A stretch of 64,000 bases of DNA from Pleomorphomonas sp. T1.2MG-36 (lineage in GTDB: Bacteria; Pseudomonadota; Alphaproteobacteria; Rhizobiales; Pleomorphomonadaceae): positions 1 to 64,000 of the forward strand of contig NZ_CATNLY010000054.1 of the NCBI RefSeq assembly GCF_950100655.1. Direction: 5' to 3'. The notes under the pieces are model-generated. The model did not search any database. It was not told the origin of the DNA and saw only the letters and a list, made by a program, of their open reading frames with translations. The stretch's first letter is position 1, and the number at the start of each line of letters is the position of its first letter. Below are positions 28,575-37,921 of this stretch, in pieces. Both the position numbers and the translations under genes were made by a program.

Positions 28575-29312
28575 ATGCAGAATATTGAAAACAAGGTCGT
28601 CGTCATCACCGGTGCCAGCAGTGGCCTTGGCGAAGCGGCGGCGCGGGAATTGGCCCGCAATGGCGCCAAGCTGGTGCTCGGCGCCCGCCGGCTCGATCGC
28701 CTTGAAGCGCTGGCCAAAGAGATCGGCATCGACGCCAAGGCCGTGGTCAAGACCGACGTTACCAAGGCGGACGAGGTCAAGGCGCTGGTGAACCGCGCCG
28801 TCGAGCTGCATGGTCGGGTCGACGTGATCATCAACAACGCCGGCATCATGCCGCAGTCGCCGCTCGAGCGGCTGCGCATCGACGAATGGGATCAGATGAT
28901 CGACGTCAACATCAAGGGCGTGCTCTACGGCATCGCCGCCGTGCTGCCGCACATGACCCGCCAGAAGAGCGGCCAGATCATCAACGTGTCGTCGGTGGCC
29001 GGTCACAAGGTCAGGGCCGGCGGCGCCGTCTACTCGGCCACCAAGCACGCCGTGCGGGTCATCTCCGAAGGCCTCCGCCAGGAGGTGAAGCCCTATAACA
29101 TCCGCACCACGATCATCTCCCCCGGCGCTGTCGACACTGAATTGCCGAACAGCATCAGCGAGAGCGATGTCGCCGCCGGCATCAAGCAGTTCTACGAAAA
29201 GATGGCGATCCCCGCCGACTCTTTTGCCCGTTGCGTCGTCTTCGCCATGAGCCAGCCCGACGACGTCGACATCAACGAGATCCTGTTCCGGCCGACGGCG
29301 CAGGAACTCTGA
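28575..29312 (+). CDS. Short-chain dehydrogenase/reductase (SDR)
   Basis: 245 residues, classical SDR. Cofactor motif [24 protein letters not shown] motif IINNAGIMP; catalytic Ser in [11 protein letters not shown] and Tyr/Lys in YSATKHAV. Similar to SDRs annotated as oxidoreductases of the YdfG/3-ketoacyl type. ATG follows GGAGCG. Co-directional with the reductases, 63 bases after the third one, so likely the same operon. Confidence 0.94.
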   Translation: MQNIENKVVVITGASSGLGEAAARELARNGAKLVLGARRLDRLEALAKEIGIDAKAVVKTDVTKADEVKALVNRAVELHGRVDVIINNAGIMPQSPLERLRIDEWDQMIDVNIKGVLYGIAAVLPHMTRQKSGQIINVSSVAGHKVRAGGAVYSATKHAVRVISEGLRQEVKPYNIRTTIISPGAVDTELPNSISESDVAAGIKQFYEKMAIPADSFARCVVFAMSQPDDVDINEILFRPTAQEL

Positions 29313-29321
29313 GGCAGTGCC

Positions 29322-29849
29322 ATGACTGACCGGATTACCCGCCGCACCTTGCTGGCGGCACCCGGCCTGCTGCCTCTGGCCGTTCAGGCGGCCAGTGCGC
29401 AGCCGGCCGGCGGACCAGAGAGGACGACATCGAAAATCCTCGTCGCCTACTTCTCCCGCTCGGGCAACACCCGGGTGATCGCCGGCACACTCCAGCGGGA
29501 GCTCGGGGCGGACCTGTTCGAGATCAGGCCCGAACGGCCCTACCCCGACGACTACGAGGAGACGGTGGCTGAGGCGACGCGCGAGCGCGACAGCGGCTTC
29601 GAACCGCCCCTTGAAGCGGTGGTGGCCGATATCGCCGCCTACGACACCATTTTCCTCGGCTTGCCGATCTGGGGTGAAACCGCCCCGCCGGTGATCCGCT
29701 CCTTCCTGCGGGCGCTTGATCTCATGGGAAAGACGCTGCGGCCATTCATCACCCATGGCGGCTACGGGCCGGGATCGAGCATGGCGGTGCTGGCCGACCA
29801 CGCGCCGGGCGCGCGCATCCTGCCGCCCTTGGTGATGGAGGCTGAATAG
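29322..29849 (+). CDS. Flavodoxin, Tat-type signal, probably truncated by nonsense codon
   Basis: 175 residues to a TAG stop. RRTLLAAPGLLPLAVQAASA looks like a twin-arginine or lipoprotein-type signal. The flavodoxin fold starts ILVAYFSRSGNTRVIAGTLQ (FMN phosphate loop), followed by DLFEIRPERPYPDDYEE, DTIFLGLPIWGETAPP and FITHGGYGPGSS. After the TAG, the same frame runs 18 more codons: ERRTPNQVRTWLTQTRR and a TGA at 29901-29903. NQVRTWL resembles the usual final helix of this family, so the TAG at 29847-29849 probably replaced CAG. The truncated protein lacks the last helix and may still fold. Confidence 0.82.
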   Translation: MTDRITRRTLLAAPGLLPLAVQAASAQPAGGPERTTSKILVAYFSRSGNTRVIAGTLQRELGADLFEIRPERPYPDDYEETVAEATRERDSGFEPPLEAVVADIAAYDTIFLGLPIWGETAPPVIRSFLRALDLMGKTLRPFITHGGYGPGSSMAVLADHAPGARILPPLVMEAE

Positions 29850-29903
29850 GAGCGCCGAACGCCCAACCAGGTGAGAACCTGGCTGACACAAACCCGACGC
29901 TGA

Positions 29904-30516
29904 AGACAGTGAAAGAGTGATCCATATGCCAGCCCACTTTGTCACTTAGAGGCTGCAATTTGGGCTATCTCGCCATCATGTATCATTGGCATATCGCGGG
30001 CGGTGAAACCGTGCCGCAACCGCGCGGGATGCTCCTTTAGGTCAGCAGTAACTTTCCGCTGTTTGCTGTGAGCGCTTTGGTTGTGCTTCGGATGCGCCGC
30101 GAGGCCCCGCATAGCAGATCGCTCCGACTTAGCGCAATGTCGATGCGGGCCGTGTTGACATGCTCAGGTCATGCACAACTAGCTGACAGTTCAACATCAA
30201 GCTATTCGATTAATCATCTTGCAACACTGTCCGCTTTCTGAGTGCAGTTCATAGCTAACGGTAGTGTTCGATATGGTTCGTTGGCTACCACTAGGCACTA
30301 GATTAATGAAATAGCCGGCAATCTAGGCATCGTAAACCGAACGGCCATCGCGATATGAAACCGCTCCATTTTCGATTGCGGCCGGAATCGCCAACTAATG
30401 CTCACGGGGCGAGGCGGAACTCGGGCGCACGCTGCCGAGGTGAGCTAAGGCAATAATTACGTTTAGCAATTGTTATGAATCGACCGATAAGCTTGTGAAA
30501 AATGCCGGGGGAAGAC
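29904..30516. other. Gene-free region between reductase operon and signalling island
   Basis: About 610 bases, more AT-rich towards its right end. I see no gene, IS end or tRNA. Promoters for the PAS/chemoreceptor pair should lie in its last 100 bases. Confidence 0.45.
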
Positions 30517-31092
30517 ATGATGCGAGCGCAGGCTGTCCAGCGCGGACGTGACAATTCCAAAAGAGTAACATTTTCGAAGAAAATAACAGGCGTCGAACGT
30601 ACGTTTGATGACAACGATGTCATCGTTTCGAAGACTGATCTCAAAGGTACTATCACATACGCGAACGACATTTTCTTGAAAATTGCCAGTCTTTCGGAGA
30701 GTGACGCAATAGGAAAGCCGCATTCCATTATTCGTCACCCCGATATGCCACGAGCTATATTTAAGCTTCTCTGGGATACAGTTCAGCGAGGGGACGAGAT
30801 TTTCGCCTACGTTGTAAACTTGGCGTCAAACGGAGACCATTATTGGGTATTCGCCCATGTGACGCCGACGTTTGGGGCGGACGGTAGCATCATTGGATAC
30901 CACTCAAACCGCCGCGTCCCTTATCCCACAGCCATAGCTGCAATTAGGCCTCTGTACGCTCAACTCAAGGACCTCGAGGGCGCAGCGTCCAACCGCGTCG
31001 AAGGCCTTAGAGCGTCTTCAAACGCTCTTTCCTCTTTACTCCGAGATCGTGGCATCAATTATGACGAATTTGTCTTCTCTCTCACGCGCTGA
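30517..31092 (+). CDS. Aer-like PAS redox sensor (stand-alone)
   Basis: About 191 residues. A PAS domain at about residues 25-140 has the Aer-type signature: [20 protein letters not shown], then [20 protein letters not shown] and [20 protein letters not shown], ending [14 protein letters not shown] and YWV.A are conserved in FAD-binding Aer PAS domains. No membrane helix or MCP signalling domain follows, only a helix with [15 protein letters not shown]. The ATG at 30517 (or 30520) has GGGGGAAG upstream; an in-frame ATG at 30502 is possible. Its 3' end overlaps the next chemoreceptor gene by about 32 bases, which suggests the two proteins form a split Aer. Confidence 0.9.
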   Translation: MMRAQAVQRGRDNSKRVTFSKKITGVERTFDDNDVIVSKTDLKGTITYANDIFLKIASLSESDAIGKPHSIIRHPDMPRAIFKLLWDTVQRGDEIFAYVVNLASNGDHYWVFAHVTPTFGADGSIIGYHSNRRVPYPTAIAAIRPLYAQLKDLEGAASNRVEGLRASSNALSSLLRDRGINYDEFVFSLTR

Positions 31093-32389
31093 AATCTTCG
31101 TTTTCGTTCAATGCCCCCTTCTCTCGGGCGCGTTCGTCACCGGGACTTTACTCGGCAGCGGTCTTCTATCGCTGACCCTGTGTTGTTTGGCGTTTTTGTC
31201 GGCGGGTGCGGCATGGTGGCAGCTCAGGAGGCTCAGGCGATCGTTGCGATGCATTTCAACCGTTATGGAGAAGGCGGCGCGCGGGGATCTTGAACCACGC
31301 ATTGTATTGATCGCGGATCGCGGCGATGTCGCCCGGCTAGCGAACAACACGAATCGTATTCTTGACGTGTGCGATGCATTTGTCCGCGAGGCTCGTGCAA
31401 CACTTGCCTGTGTTCGCGATGGCGCTCGTCACCGCCGCATCATCGAGCGCGGCATGGTAGGCTCTTTCGGAACCGCTGCGCGGACGATGAATGAGGCCGT
31501 CGATACCATCGACAAACGACTGGTGGGATTTAAGTCGGTCATGCAGACGTTCGAGGATTCGGTCGGGAACGTTGCGCACAAGCTCGGTGGCGCTGTACAG
31601 GATCTGTCCCGGTCCGCAACATCGATGCATTCATCGGCCGAAGCCACGGAGACGAGATCGACGACCATCAGCGCTGCAGCTGAGGAAACATCAGTGACGG
31701 TCGCTGCGGTCGCGGCAGCGATCGAGGAACTGACCGCTTCGGTATCTGGCATTGCGCAGCAATCGGAGCGCGCCCTCGGAATCGCCGCTCGAGCCGATGA
31801 GCAGGCGGTGAACTCCCGCACTGCCATCGACAGGCTTTCCAGCGCGGTAGGAGAAATTGCCGGGGTGGTCACGATGATCCGACAAATCGCGGATCAAACG
31901 CGCCTTCTTGCTCTCAACGCGACAATCGAGGCGGCACGGGCCGGCGAAAGCGGACGTGGATTTGCGGTGGTCGCTTCGGAAGTCAAAGCGCTTGCCGATC
32001 AAACCGCGACGGCAACCGAGACGATCAACGCTCGGTTTGGCGCCGTAGAGGATAGCTCGGCTCGGTGCCGCGGAGCTATAGAAAGCATCACGGGCATTCT
32101 CGCGGAGATAACCGACGCCGCCTCGGTCATCGCTGGCGCGGTGCAGGAACAGAGCACCGCGACGCAAGAGATCGCCAATTCGATGCAGATGGCTTCAAAG
32201 GCGACTGATGACGTATCGTCTAGCGTCGTAACCGTGGCCGACGCCGCGTGTCAGACCGGGCGCGCTGCATCGGAGGTGTCGGCGGCCTCGGCGATATTGG
32301 CAGAGCAGCACGAGCGGCTTAAGACATCAGTTGCGGGCTTCCTTCACAGGACCCGTGAAGTCATCGGTGTTAGCCGTATCGCAGCCTGA
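31061..32389 (+). CDS. Chemoreceptor (MCP), partner of Aer-like PAS protein
   Basis: About 442 residues. Two close N-terminal membrane segments ([20 protein letters not shown] onwards), then a HAMP-like region ([20 protein letters not shown]), and the methyl-accepting coiled coil. The signalling hairpin tip contains [20 protein letters not shown], then [17 protein letters not shown]. The periplasmic loop is almost absent, so sensing must come from another protein: the overlapping PAS gene. Start is ATG 31061 (a GTG at 31049 is alternative). The C-terminus lacks the xWxxF receptor-tether pentapeptide. Confidence 0.92.
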   Translation: MTNLSSLSRAEIFVFVQCPLLSGAFVTGTLLGSGLLSLTLCCLAFLSAGAAWWQLRRLRRSLRCISTVMEKAARGDLEPRIVLIADRGDVARLANNTNRILDVCDAFVREARATLACVRDGARHRRIIERGMVGSFGTAARTMNEAVDTIDKRLVGFKSVMQTFEDSVGNVAHKLGGAVQDLSRSATSMHSSAEATETRSTTISAAAEETSVTVAAVAAAIEELTASVSGIAQQSERALGIAARADEQAVNSRTAIDRLSSAVGEIAGVVTMIRQIADQTRLLALNATIEAARAGESGRGFAVVASEVKALADQTATATETINARFGAVEDSSARCRGAIESITGILAEITDAASVIAGAVQEQSTATQEIANSMQMASKATDDVSSSVVTVADAACQTGRAASEVSAASAILAEQHERLKTSVAGFLHRTREVIGVSRIAA

Positions 32390-32434
32390 CCGGTTCACGC
32401 CGCGCACTCCATTCGCTATATCGGGCGTGCCGAC

Positions 32435-32458
32435 ACAGGTGACCAACACCTGTTGGTC
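32435..32458. promoter_or_regulatory. Two overlapping inverted repeats upstream of HWE kinase
   Basis: ACAGGTG-ACCAA-CACCTGT (32435-32453) and GACCAACA-CC-TGTTGGTC (32441-32458) share their central bases, so only one hairpin can form at a time. It lies 115 bases before the kinase gene and could be an operator or an attenuator-like switch. Confidence 0.5.
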
Positions 32459-32572
32459 CGGACATTCGTTGCAGGTTGAAATCTTTGCAGGATTGGAGGA
32501 AACAGGGACGGAGGGCGTGAATTCACACAGACGGAGTTCCGTTGTGTCCACTATTGCGAGGGTAGGATAGAC

Positions 32573-33595
32573 ATGACGACGGACAGCGTCGCTCCCCTGC
32601 CTCTGGTTTTCTCAGGGACGGAGAGTGCTCCCGACCCGAGGGACTGGCTTTCGGCCATTATTGCCGGGTCGGACGACGCCATCATCAGCAAGAATCTGGA
32701 AGGGAATATTCAAAGCTGGAACGCCAGCGCGACACGGCTGTTTGGTTACACGGCGGAAGAGGTGATCGGCCGGCCGATCACCATACTTATTCCGGACGAC
32801 CGTTTGGATGAGGAACCCAGGATTATAGCGGCCATCAGGGAGGGCAAGCGGGTCGAACACTTCGAGACGAAGCGTCGACGAAAGGATGGTTCACTCATTG
32901 ACCTGTCCCTTACGATCTCTCCCATCCGAAATGCGAGCGGCGTCATCGTCGGCGCTTCCAAGATAGCGCGGGATATAACCGAGCGTCGTAAGGCCCAGGA
33001 AGCCCAGTCGCTGATTCTGAGCGAAATGCGGCACCGCATCAAAAACCTCTTCACGCTCACTGGTGGGATCGTCGCCCTGGGGGAGCGATCCGGCGCGGAC
33101 AAGGATGAGGTCCTGCATACCGTGCGTGATAGGCTGGCCGCCCTGGCGCGAGCCCACGACCTCACCATGGCCGACCATGGCGACGACGGCCTCGGTGAGC
33201 GTGAGGTAAGCTTGGTGGACCTGTTGGAGGCCGTTCTGCGCCCATACGAGGGACAGGTCGAGGCAGAGGTCAAAGTCAATCACGTCGTATCGGGCAGGGC
33301 TTTGTCAAACATCGCTTTGTTGCTTCACGAACTTGCGACCAATGCTGCGAAATACGGGTGCTTGTCCGTTCTAGAAGGCCATCTTGAGGTACATATTGAA
33401 GAACGGGACGATGAACTCGGTCTGGTTTGGGTCGAGACGGGCGGCCCACGAATTAATCCGCCCGAGACGACCGGGTTCGGAGGTCGTCTCCAGACGGGGC
33501 TCGTCTCCGCTCTCGGCGCTACGCTCAATCGCGACTGGCGGCCCGAAGGGCTATGCGTCACGTTGACGCTGCCCAGGGCAGCTCTTGCTGGCTGA
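32573..33595 (+). CDS. PAS-HWE family sensor histidine kinase
   Basis: 340 residues, soluble. One PAS domain at about 25-140 (IIAGSDDAIISKNLEGNIQS, then RLFGYTAEEVIGRPITILIP and RKDGSLIDLSLTISPIRNAS). The HWE-kinase dimerisation box is SEMRHRIKNLFTLTGGIV with phospho-acceptor His near 155. N-box HELATNAAKYG; the HWE signature W-x-E is in VWVETGGP. The GFGGRLQ G-box is followed by RPEGLCVTLTLP. No receiver domain and no adjacent response regulator. HWE kinases often act in light, redox or general-stress (PhyR) pathways of Rhizobiales. Confidence 0.93.
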   Translation: MTTDSVAPLPLVFSGTESAPDPRDWLSAIIAGSDDAIISKNLEGNIQSWNASATRLFGYTAEEVIGRPITILIPDDRLDEEPRIIAAIREGKRVEHFETKRRRKDGSLIDLSLTISPIRNASGVIVGASKIARDITERRKAQEAQSLILSEMRHRIKNLFTLTGGIVALGERSGADKDEVLHTVRDRLAALARAHDLTMADHGDDGLGEREVSLVDLLEAVLRPYEGQVEAEVKVNHVVSGRALSNIALLLHELATNAAKYGCLSVLEGHLEVHIEERDDELGLVWVETGGPRINPPETTGFGGRLQTGLVSALGATLNRDWRPEGLCVTLTLPRAALAG

Positions 33596-34075
33596 TGATG
33601 TGGGCGGATGCGGCGGCGCGGTCCAGGAAGCCAACCGGGCGAGCGATCCGTCTACGCGAGGGCTAGGACTCGAACGGCGGACAGGGGCCGCTAAGTCGGC
33701 TGGGGCATGAAAGCGACGGTGGCGACTGCGGAAGCGGCAGTTACGACCGGCAACGATCACTCCGACGGGGGTAACGGAAATGGCCACGGCAACGGAAAGC
33801 CATAAGCGTCCGTGCCCGTGAATATTGTCCCAGCGTCGGCGTCGCCGCGCCTTTACCACCACTAGACCAACCGATTTCCCCTGGGCAAATCTTGTTGCCC
33901 TGGCTACGGCCTCCGATAGGCCCTAACCGGAGTCGCGCCCGTACTCGACGCTAGCGTCAGAACCGTCAAGAAAAGCGCGTGTACGTGCCGGTACGCTCAC
34001 GCACCCTGCGGAGGCAAGCAGGGCACATGAGCGCCTAGTGGTCGCGCGCATCACTAAGTCCGCGCAACTGAGATG
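33596..34075. other. Intergenic region with candidate micro-ORF
   Basis: About 480 bases between the HWE kinase and the catalase-fusion gene (convergent). An ATG at 33707 opens a 32-codon frame ending DGGNGNGHGNGKP at 33805, a Gly/Asn-rich peptide. There is no convincing ribosome site. A longer minus-strand frame also crosses this region. No terminator is evident. Confidence 0.35.
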
Positions 34076-35353
34076 TTACCGCACGGCGGGCGGCATGCCG
34101 GCGAGCGACGTCAGCGGCTGCGACACCTGGTTCAGGAGGTAGTCGGACTTCATTTCCTCACCCAGCGACAGCGTCAGCAACTGGGCGATCTCGTTCTGAT
34201 GCAGCTGGAGGGCCATGTTGCGGGCAGCAGTATAAGCGGCGATCTCATAATGCTCCACCCGCTGCGCCGCGCCGATTAGAGCGAGATCCGCGAGGAACTC
34301 GGGCATCTTGTCGCCCTTCTTCATTACCTCATCACCCTCCTCCAGAAGCCCCTGCATGCCCTTGCAAGTTTTGGCCGACGTAGCGCCGCCCAGGATCTTC
34401 AGAGCCGCGTTGAGTCGCTCGACCTGCGTGTTCGTTTCCTGCAGATGGAGTTCAAGAAGCGCGCGCAACTGCTCGGTCTTGGCCGCTTCGGCCATCTTTG
34501 GCAGTGCCTTCACCAGCTGCTTTTCGGCGCTGAGTAGGTCGCGCAGTTCCTCGATCAGGAGCTCGCTGAGAGGCTTGGGGTCAAGCGTATCACTAGTGAC
34601 AGCCGCCACGCCGCTGCCGGAGGTAGGCGCGGCTCCGTCGCCCTCAAGCCCGGCGAAGGCCGTGGCCTCAACGAACTCCCAATCGCCCCCCTCGTTCCAA
34701 GGACCGCGGGCGTCGACTTCGCCGAGCTGACCCTCGCCCGTTGACTCGTTGAAGTACTGGTTGACCAGCTTGGGCGTCGGGGCGATGCGGCCGATCATGA
34801 ACGGTGGCGTTCCGATGCTTTCGAGCGCCGCCGCGAAGGCCTTCATGTGGGTGATCTCGCGGGTCATCAGGAACTGCAGCGCGTCCTTGGTGCCGGGGTC
34901 GCGGCAGAAGTCGATCAGCCGCTCGTAGACGATCTTGGCGCGGGCCTCGGCGGCGATGTTGCTGCGGAGATCGACGTCGAGCTCACCGGTGATCTTGAGG
35001 TAATCGGCCGTCCAGGGATTGCCCATGGAGTTGAACAGGTTGACGCCGCCGCCGCCAGCAATGGCAATCAGTGGGTCGGCCTCGGCATCCTCGCGCACCG
35101 ACTTCATCGGTTTGAGGTGCATGCGGGCAAGCGTGCCGACGATCTCAAGATGGCTGAGCTCTTCCGTGCCGATGTCCATCAGAAGGTCCTTGCGGGCGGC
35201 ATCCTCGCAGTTGAGACCCTGGATGGAATACTGCATCGCCGCCGCGAGCTCGCCGTTGGCGCCGCCGAACTGTTCCAGCAGCATGTTGCCGAAGCGGGGA
35301 TCGGGCTCATCGACGCGCACGGTGTACATCAGCTTCTTGATGTGGTGGTACAT
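34076..35353 (-). CDS. Manganese catalase fused to DUF892 (YciE-like) ferritin domain
   Basis: 425 residues. Residues 1-220 are a Mn-catalase: MYHHIKKLMYTVRVDEPDPR, FGGANGELAAAMQYSIQGL, GTEELSHLEIVGTL with an ExxH metal pair, and TREITHMKAFAAAL with the second ExxH. A short Ala/Gly/Thr linker at about 235-262 is followed by a YciE/DUF892 ferritin-like domain (ELLIEELRDLLSAEKQLVKA, LQETNTQVERLNAALKIL, RVEHYEIAAYTAARNMA). Mn-catalases disproportionate hydrogen peroxide without haem. DUF892 proteins are stress-induced dimetal proteins usually encoded separately. Fusion suggests coupled peroxide defence. It is a single-gene unit. Confidence 0.93.
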   Translation of the reverse strand: MYHHIKKLMYTVRVDEPDPRFGNMLLEQFGGANGELAAAMQYSIQGLNCEDAARKDLLMDIGTEELSHLEIVGTLARMHLKPMKSVREDAEADPLIAIAGGGGVNLFNSMGNPWTADYLKITGELDVDLRSNIAAEARAKIVYERLIDFCRDPGTKDALQFLMTREITHMKAFAAALESIGTPPFMIGRIAPTPKLVNQYFNESTGEGQLGEVDARGPWNEGGDWEFVEATAFAGLEGDGAAPTSGSGVAAVTSDTLDPKPLSELLIEELRDLLSAEKQLVKALPKMAEAAKTEQLRALLELHLQETNTQVERLNAALKILGGATSAKTCKGMQGLLEEGDEVMKKGDKMPEFLADLALIGAAQRVEHYEIAAYTAARNMALQLHQNEIAQLLTLSLGEEMKSDYLLNQVSQPLTSLAGMPPAVR

Positions 35354-35731
35354 GGGAGTCCCCCTTGAACACGAAGCGGCTCGGTGCCGCTTGGTAATAA
35401 GCGAGACGAACCGAAAAGGTTCCCCCTGCGCCTTGGGGTATTTGCGAATGAATAGCCAAAGAAATCAGGACAAATTGCCTCATGAATTCGGGGCGATGCG
35501 ACCCTTTTTGCGTTGCGGTCCGCAAATCGCATATAGCCTCCACGACACCCATCGATGTGACGAAGCCTGCTCGGACTTCCACTCGCCTATGAGTTTGGAG
35601 CCACTTGATCGCCCCTTTCGCGGCGCTCCACTCGGGCGGATGCGGCTTTCTTTGTGGGCATGATCGCGCTCGATTCCGGGTTCCTTCAGAAACGGGGAGT
35701 AACCTGAGCCCTGGAACACAGGTTGCGTAGA
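35354..35731. other. Divergent promoter region, catalase fusion / GGDEF-EAL
   Basis: About 380 bases. On the minus strand, GGAAC at about 60-70 bases before the catalase ATG resembles the -35 of EcfG general-stress promoters, but the matching -10 (CGTT at 16-17 bases) is imperfect. A small inverted repeat TTGCG-3-CGCAA occurs at 35513-35525. Confidence 0.4.
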
Positions 35732-37921
35732 ATGGTCAAAATGAAGTCGACTGCCGGTACCCCGCTTTTAAGATTGGTTGCACCGACCTTCGTCATGCTG
35801 ATTCTGCTAACGGGCATGGGGGCGTTTCTCCTCTGGATGTCCCAGAGCGTAGATGACGAGGCAGCTCAACGGGAACGAAGGATAGCGGAGCAGGCCATAT
35901 ACGAGCTCCGGTACAACATCAGTCATAACCAGGAGAGCTCGACTTTTTGGAATGAGGCTGTCGAGAAGGTTTCCCGTCCGGGAAACGATGAATGGCTCGA
36001 TGAAAATCTCGGCACGTGGATGCATAAATTCTACGGCTTTGATGAGCTCTATATTCTGGATGGCGGCAACCGTCCGGTATATGCGTTCGCCGCAGACGCC
36101 ATCAGGGAACCGGTATACTTCGAGACGCGACGCGCGGTATCGACGCCGTTTCTGGAGGATCTCCGTTCGGATCTGCTGAAGAGGCAGCCTCCCAAGGAGG
36201 GCCAGCAGACGGTGGGGGTATCGGACTTTCTCCTGATCGACGGGCGACCCGCGGTCGTCAGCATGAAACCCATCGTATCGGACTCAGGGGAAATTGCCCT
36301 TACCCCTGAGACCACGTTTGTCCACGTAGCCGTTCAATATCTTGATGGGCCTGTCAGCGAGAGGATCTCAAAGAGTTTCGTTTTGAACGGATTGCATGTT
36401 GCCCCAATTGGATCCGGCCATCGGGACGAACAAAAGGTAACGATCCTAAATGAACGGGGCGAACCGTCGGTAAGCTTTGAATGGAGGCCGTTCCGGCCGG
36501 GGCACGGTCTGCTGGTCAGAATTCTCCCTCTGCTCCTGCTGGTTTCCGTTGTGCTTGTCGCTGGAACCGTCAGCCTGTCGGTCTTCTCGTATCTTCGGAT
36601 GAGAGATAAAGCCCGGAATGAGGATCGTCTCATATATCTCTCCTCCTACGATTCCCTGACGGGATTGAGGAACAGGGCGGCGTACGAGGAGGCCGCCGAC
36701 GCCATAATCGCAACTATGGAGAGCGGGGTACCTGTCGAGCCGGTCGCCATTTTGTTTATGGATCTCGATCGATTCAAGCAGGTCAACGACATCTACGGTC
36801 ACCAGGCAGGCGATGCGGTCCTCAAAGAATTCGCGAAGCGAACCAAATCCGTTCTGCCGGAGGGTGCCGAGCTATTCCGCATCGGCGGTGACGAGTTCGC
36901 GGTCATTCATCCGAGGAGTTCGCCGCGAGATGCGGAGGCAATCTGCGTTGCGGTTATCGACGCGTTAAAGTCTCCGATCGAAATCGCCGGCCGCGTCACT
37001 TTCGTTGGCGTCACCGTCGGCGTGGCATTTGCGCCTACCCATGGGATGCACAGAACGGAAATCGACAGAAAGGCGGATGTCGCCCTTTATCATGCCAAAG
37101 CCGCAGGCCGCGGACGCTACTCGATCTTCGGCACGCAGATGGACGAAACGATGCAGACTGCGGCGGCAATCGAGGAGGACCTCAGGACCGCCATGGTCGA
37201 CAAGTCGCAGTTTTTTCTGCATTACCAGCCGAAGTTCGCGTGCAATAGCGGGCAGTTGCAGGGCGTCGAGGCCCTTGCCCGTTGGCATCACCCCGAGAAG
37301 GGAGCCATATCGCCGGCGGCCTTTATTCCCGTTGCCGAGAGCATCGGACTGATAGGCGAGCTTGGAATATGGGTGCTCGAACGCGCATGTCGGGAATCGC
37401 TCGCTTGGCCGATCAGCCAGCTGTCGGTCAATGTATCTCCGAAACAACTGATCGAGCCCGGCTTTGCGCGTTCTGTCGAGAGCATACTGGTGACCACGGG
37501 CTTTCCCGCGAGTAAGCTGGAGCTGGAACTGACGGAGTCAGAGTTAATTGGGTCGGGGACGGAAGCCGTCGAGTGCATGAGACGTCTCTCGGACATTGGC
37601 GTCTCGATTGCCATCGATGACTTCGGTACCGGTTCATCCAATTTCACTCGCCTCAGGGACGTGGAGTTCGACAGGATAAAGATCGATCAGAGTTTCGTGA
37701 GGAACATCGATTCATCAAATAGCGACGTCGAAATCGTCCGAGCCATGATTACGCTTGCCCATGCCAGAGGCATCAAGGCAACGGCCGAGGGGGTCGAGAC
37801 TTCCGGGCAGAAGGAAGTGCTGTGTTCGTTGGGTTGCGATGAGTTGCAAGGCTACCTTTTGGGGAGGCCCTGTTCGGCGGACCGAATAGAAGGTCTTCTC
37901 GGATCGCCGACAGCCAGCTGA
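35732..37921 (+). CDS. Membrane GGDEF-EAL protein with CHASE4-like sensor
   Basis: 729 residues. Membrane helices near 15-38 and 265-290 flank an extracytoplasmic CHASE4-like domain (NISHNQESSTFWNEAVEKVS, then WMHKFYGFDELYILDG). The GGDEF domain has SLTGLRNRAAYEE, LFMDLDRFKQVNDIYGHQAG and an intact active-site loop FRIGGDEFAVI. The EAL domain follows with GVEALARWHHPEKG (EAL), LELELTESELI and AIDDFGTGSSNF (DDFGTG), all metal residues present. Both synthesis and hydrolysis of c-di-GMP look possible. ATG 35732 is preferred over a TTG at 35723. Single gene, divergent from the catalase fusion. Confidence 0.94.
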   Translation: MVKMKSTAGTPLLRLVAPTFVMLILLTGMGAFLLWMSQSVDDEAAQRERRIAEQAIYELRYNISHNQESSTFWNEAVEKVSRPGNDEWLDENLGTWMHKFYGFDELYILDGGNRPVYAFAADAIREPVYFETRRAVSTPFLEDLRSDLLKRQPPKEGQQTVGVSDFLLIDGRPAVVSMKPIVSDSGEIALTPETTFVHVAVQYLDGPVSERISKSFVLNGLHVAPIGSGHRDEQKVTILNERGEPSVSFEWRPFRPGHGLLVRILPLLLLVSVVLVAGTVSLSVFSYLRMRDKARNEDRLIYLSSYDSLTGLRNRAAYEEAADAIIATMESGVPVEPVAILFMDLDRFKQVNDIYGHQAGDAVLKEFAKRTKSVLPEGAELFRIGGDEFAVIHPRSSPRDAEAICVAVIDALKSPIEIAGRVTFVGVTVGVAFAPTHGMHRTEIDRKADVALYHAKAAGRGRYSIFGTQMDETMQTAAAIEEDLRTAMVDKSQFFLHYQPKFACNSGQLQGVEALARWHHPEKGAISPAAFIPVAESIGLIGELGIWVLERACRESLAWPISQLSVNVSPKQLIEPGFARSVESILVTTGFPASKLELELTESELIGSGTEAVECMRRLSDIGVSIAIDDFGTGSSNFTRLRDVEFDRIKIDQSFVRNIDSSNSDVEIVRAMITLAHARGIKATAEGVETSGQKEVLCSLGCDELQGYLLGRPCSADRIEGLLGSPTAS

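Noticed and set aside
28071..29945. A 624-codon minus-strand open frame across reductase, SDR and flavodoxin genes
   Set aside because: GC-rich shadow; the plus-strand frames contain complete catalytic motifs of three known families.
35354..35430. EcfG general-stress promoter for the catalase fusion
   Set aside because: GGAAC is present but no CGTT at the right distance; too weak to annotate as a promoter.
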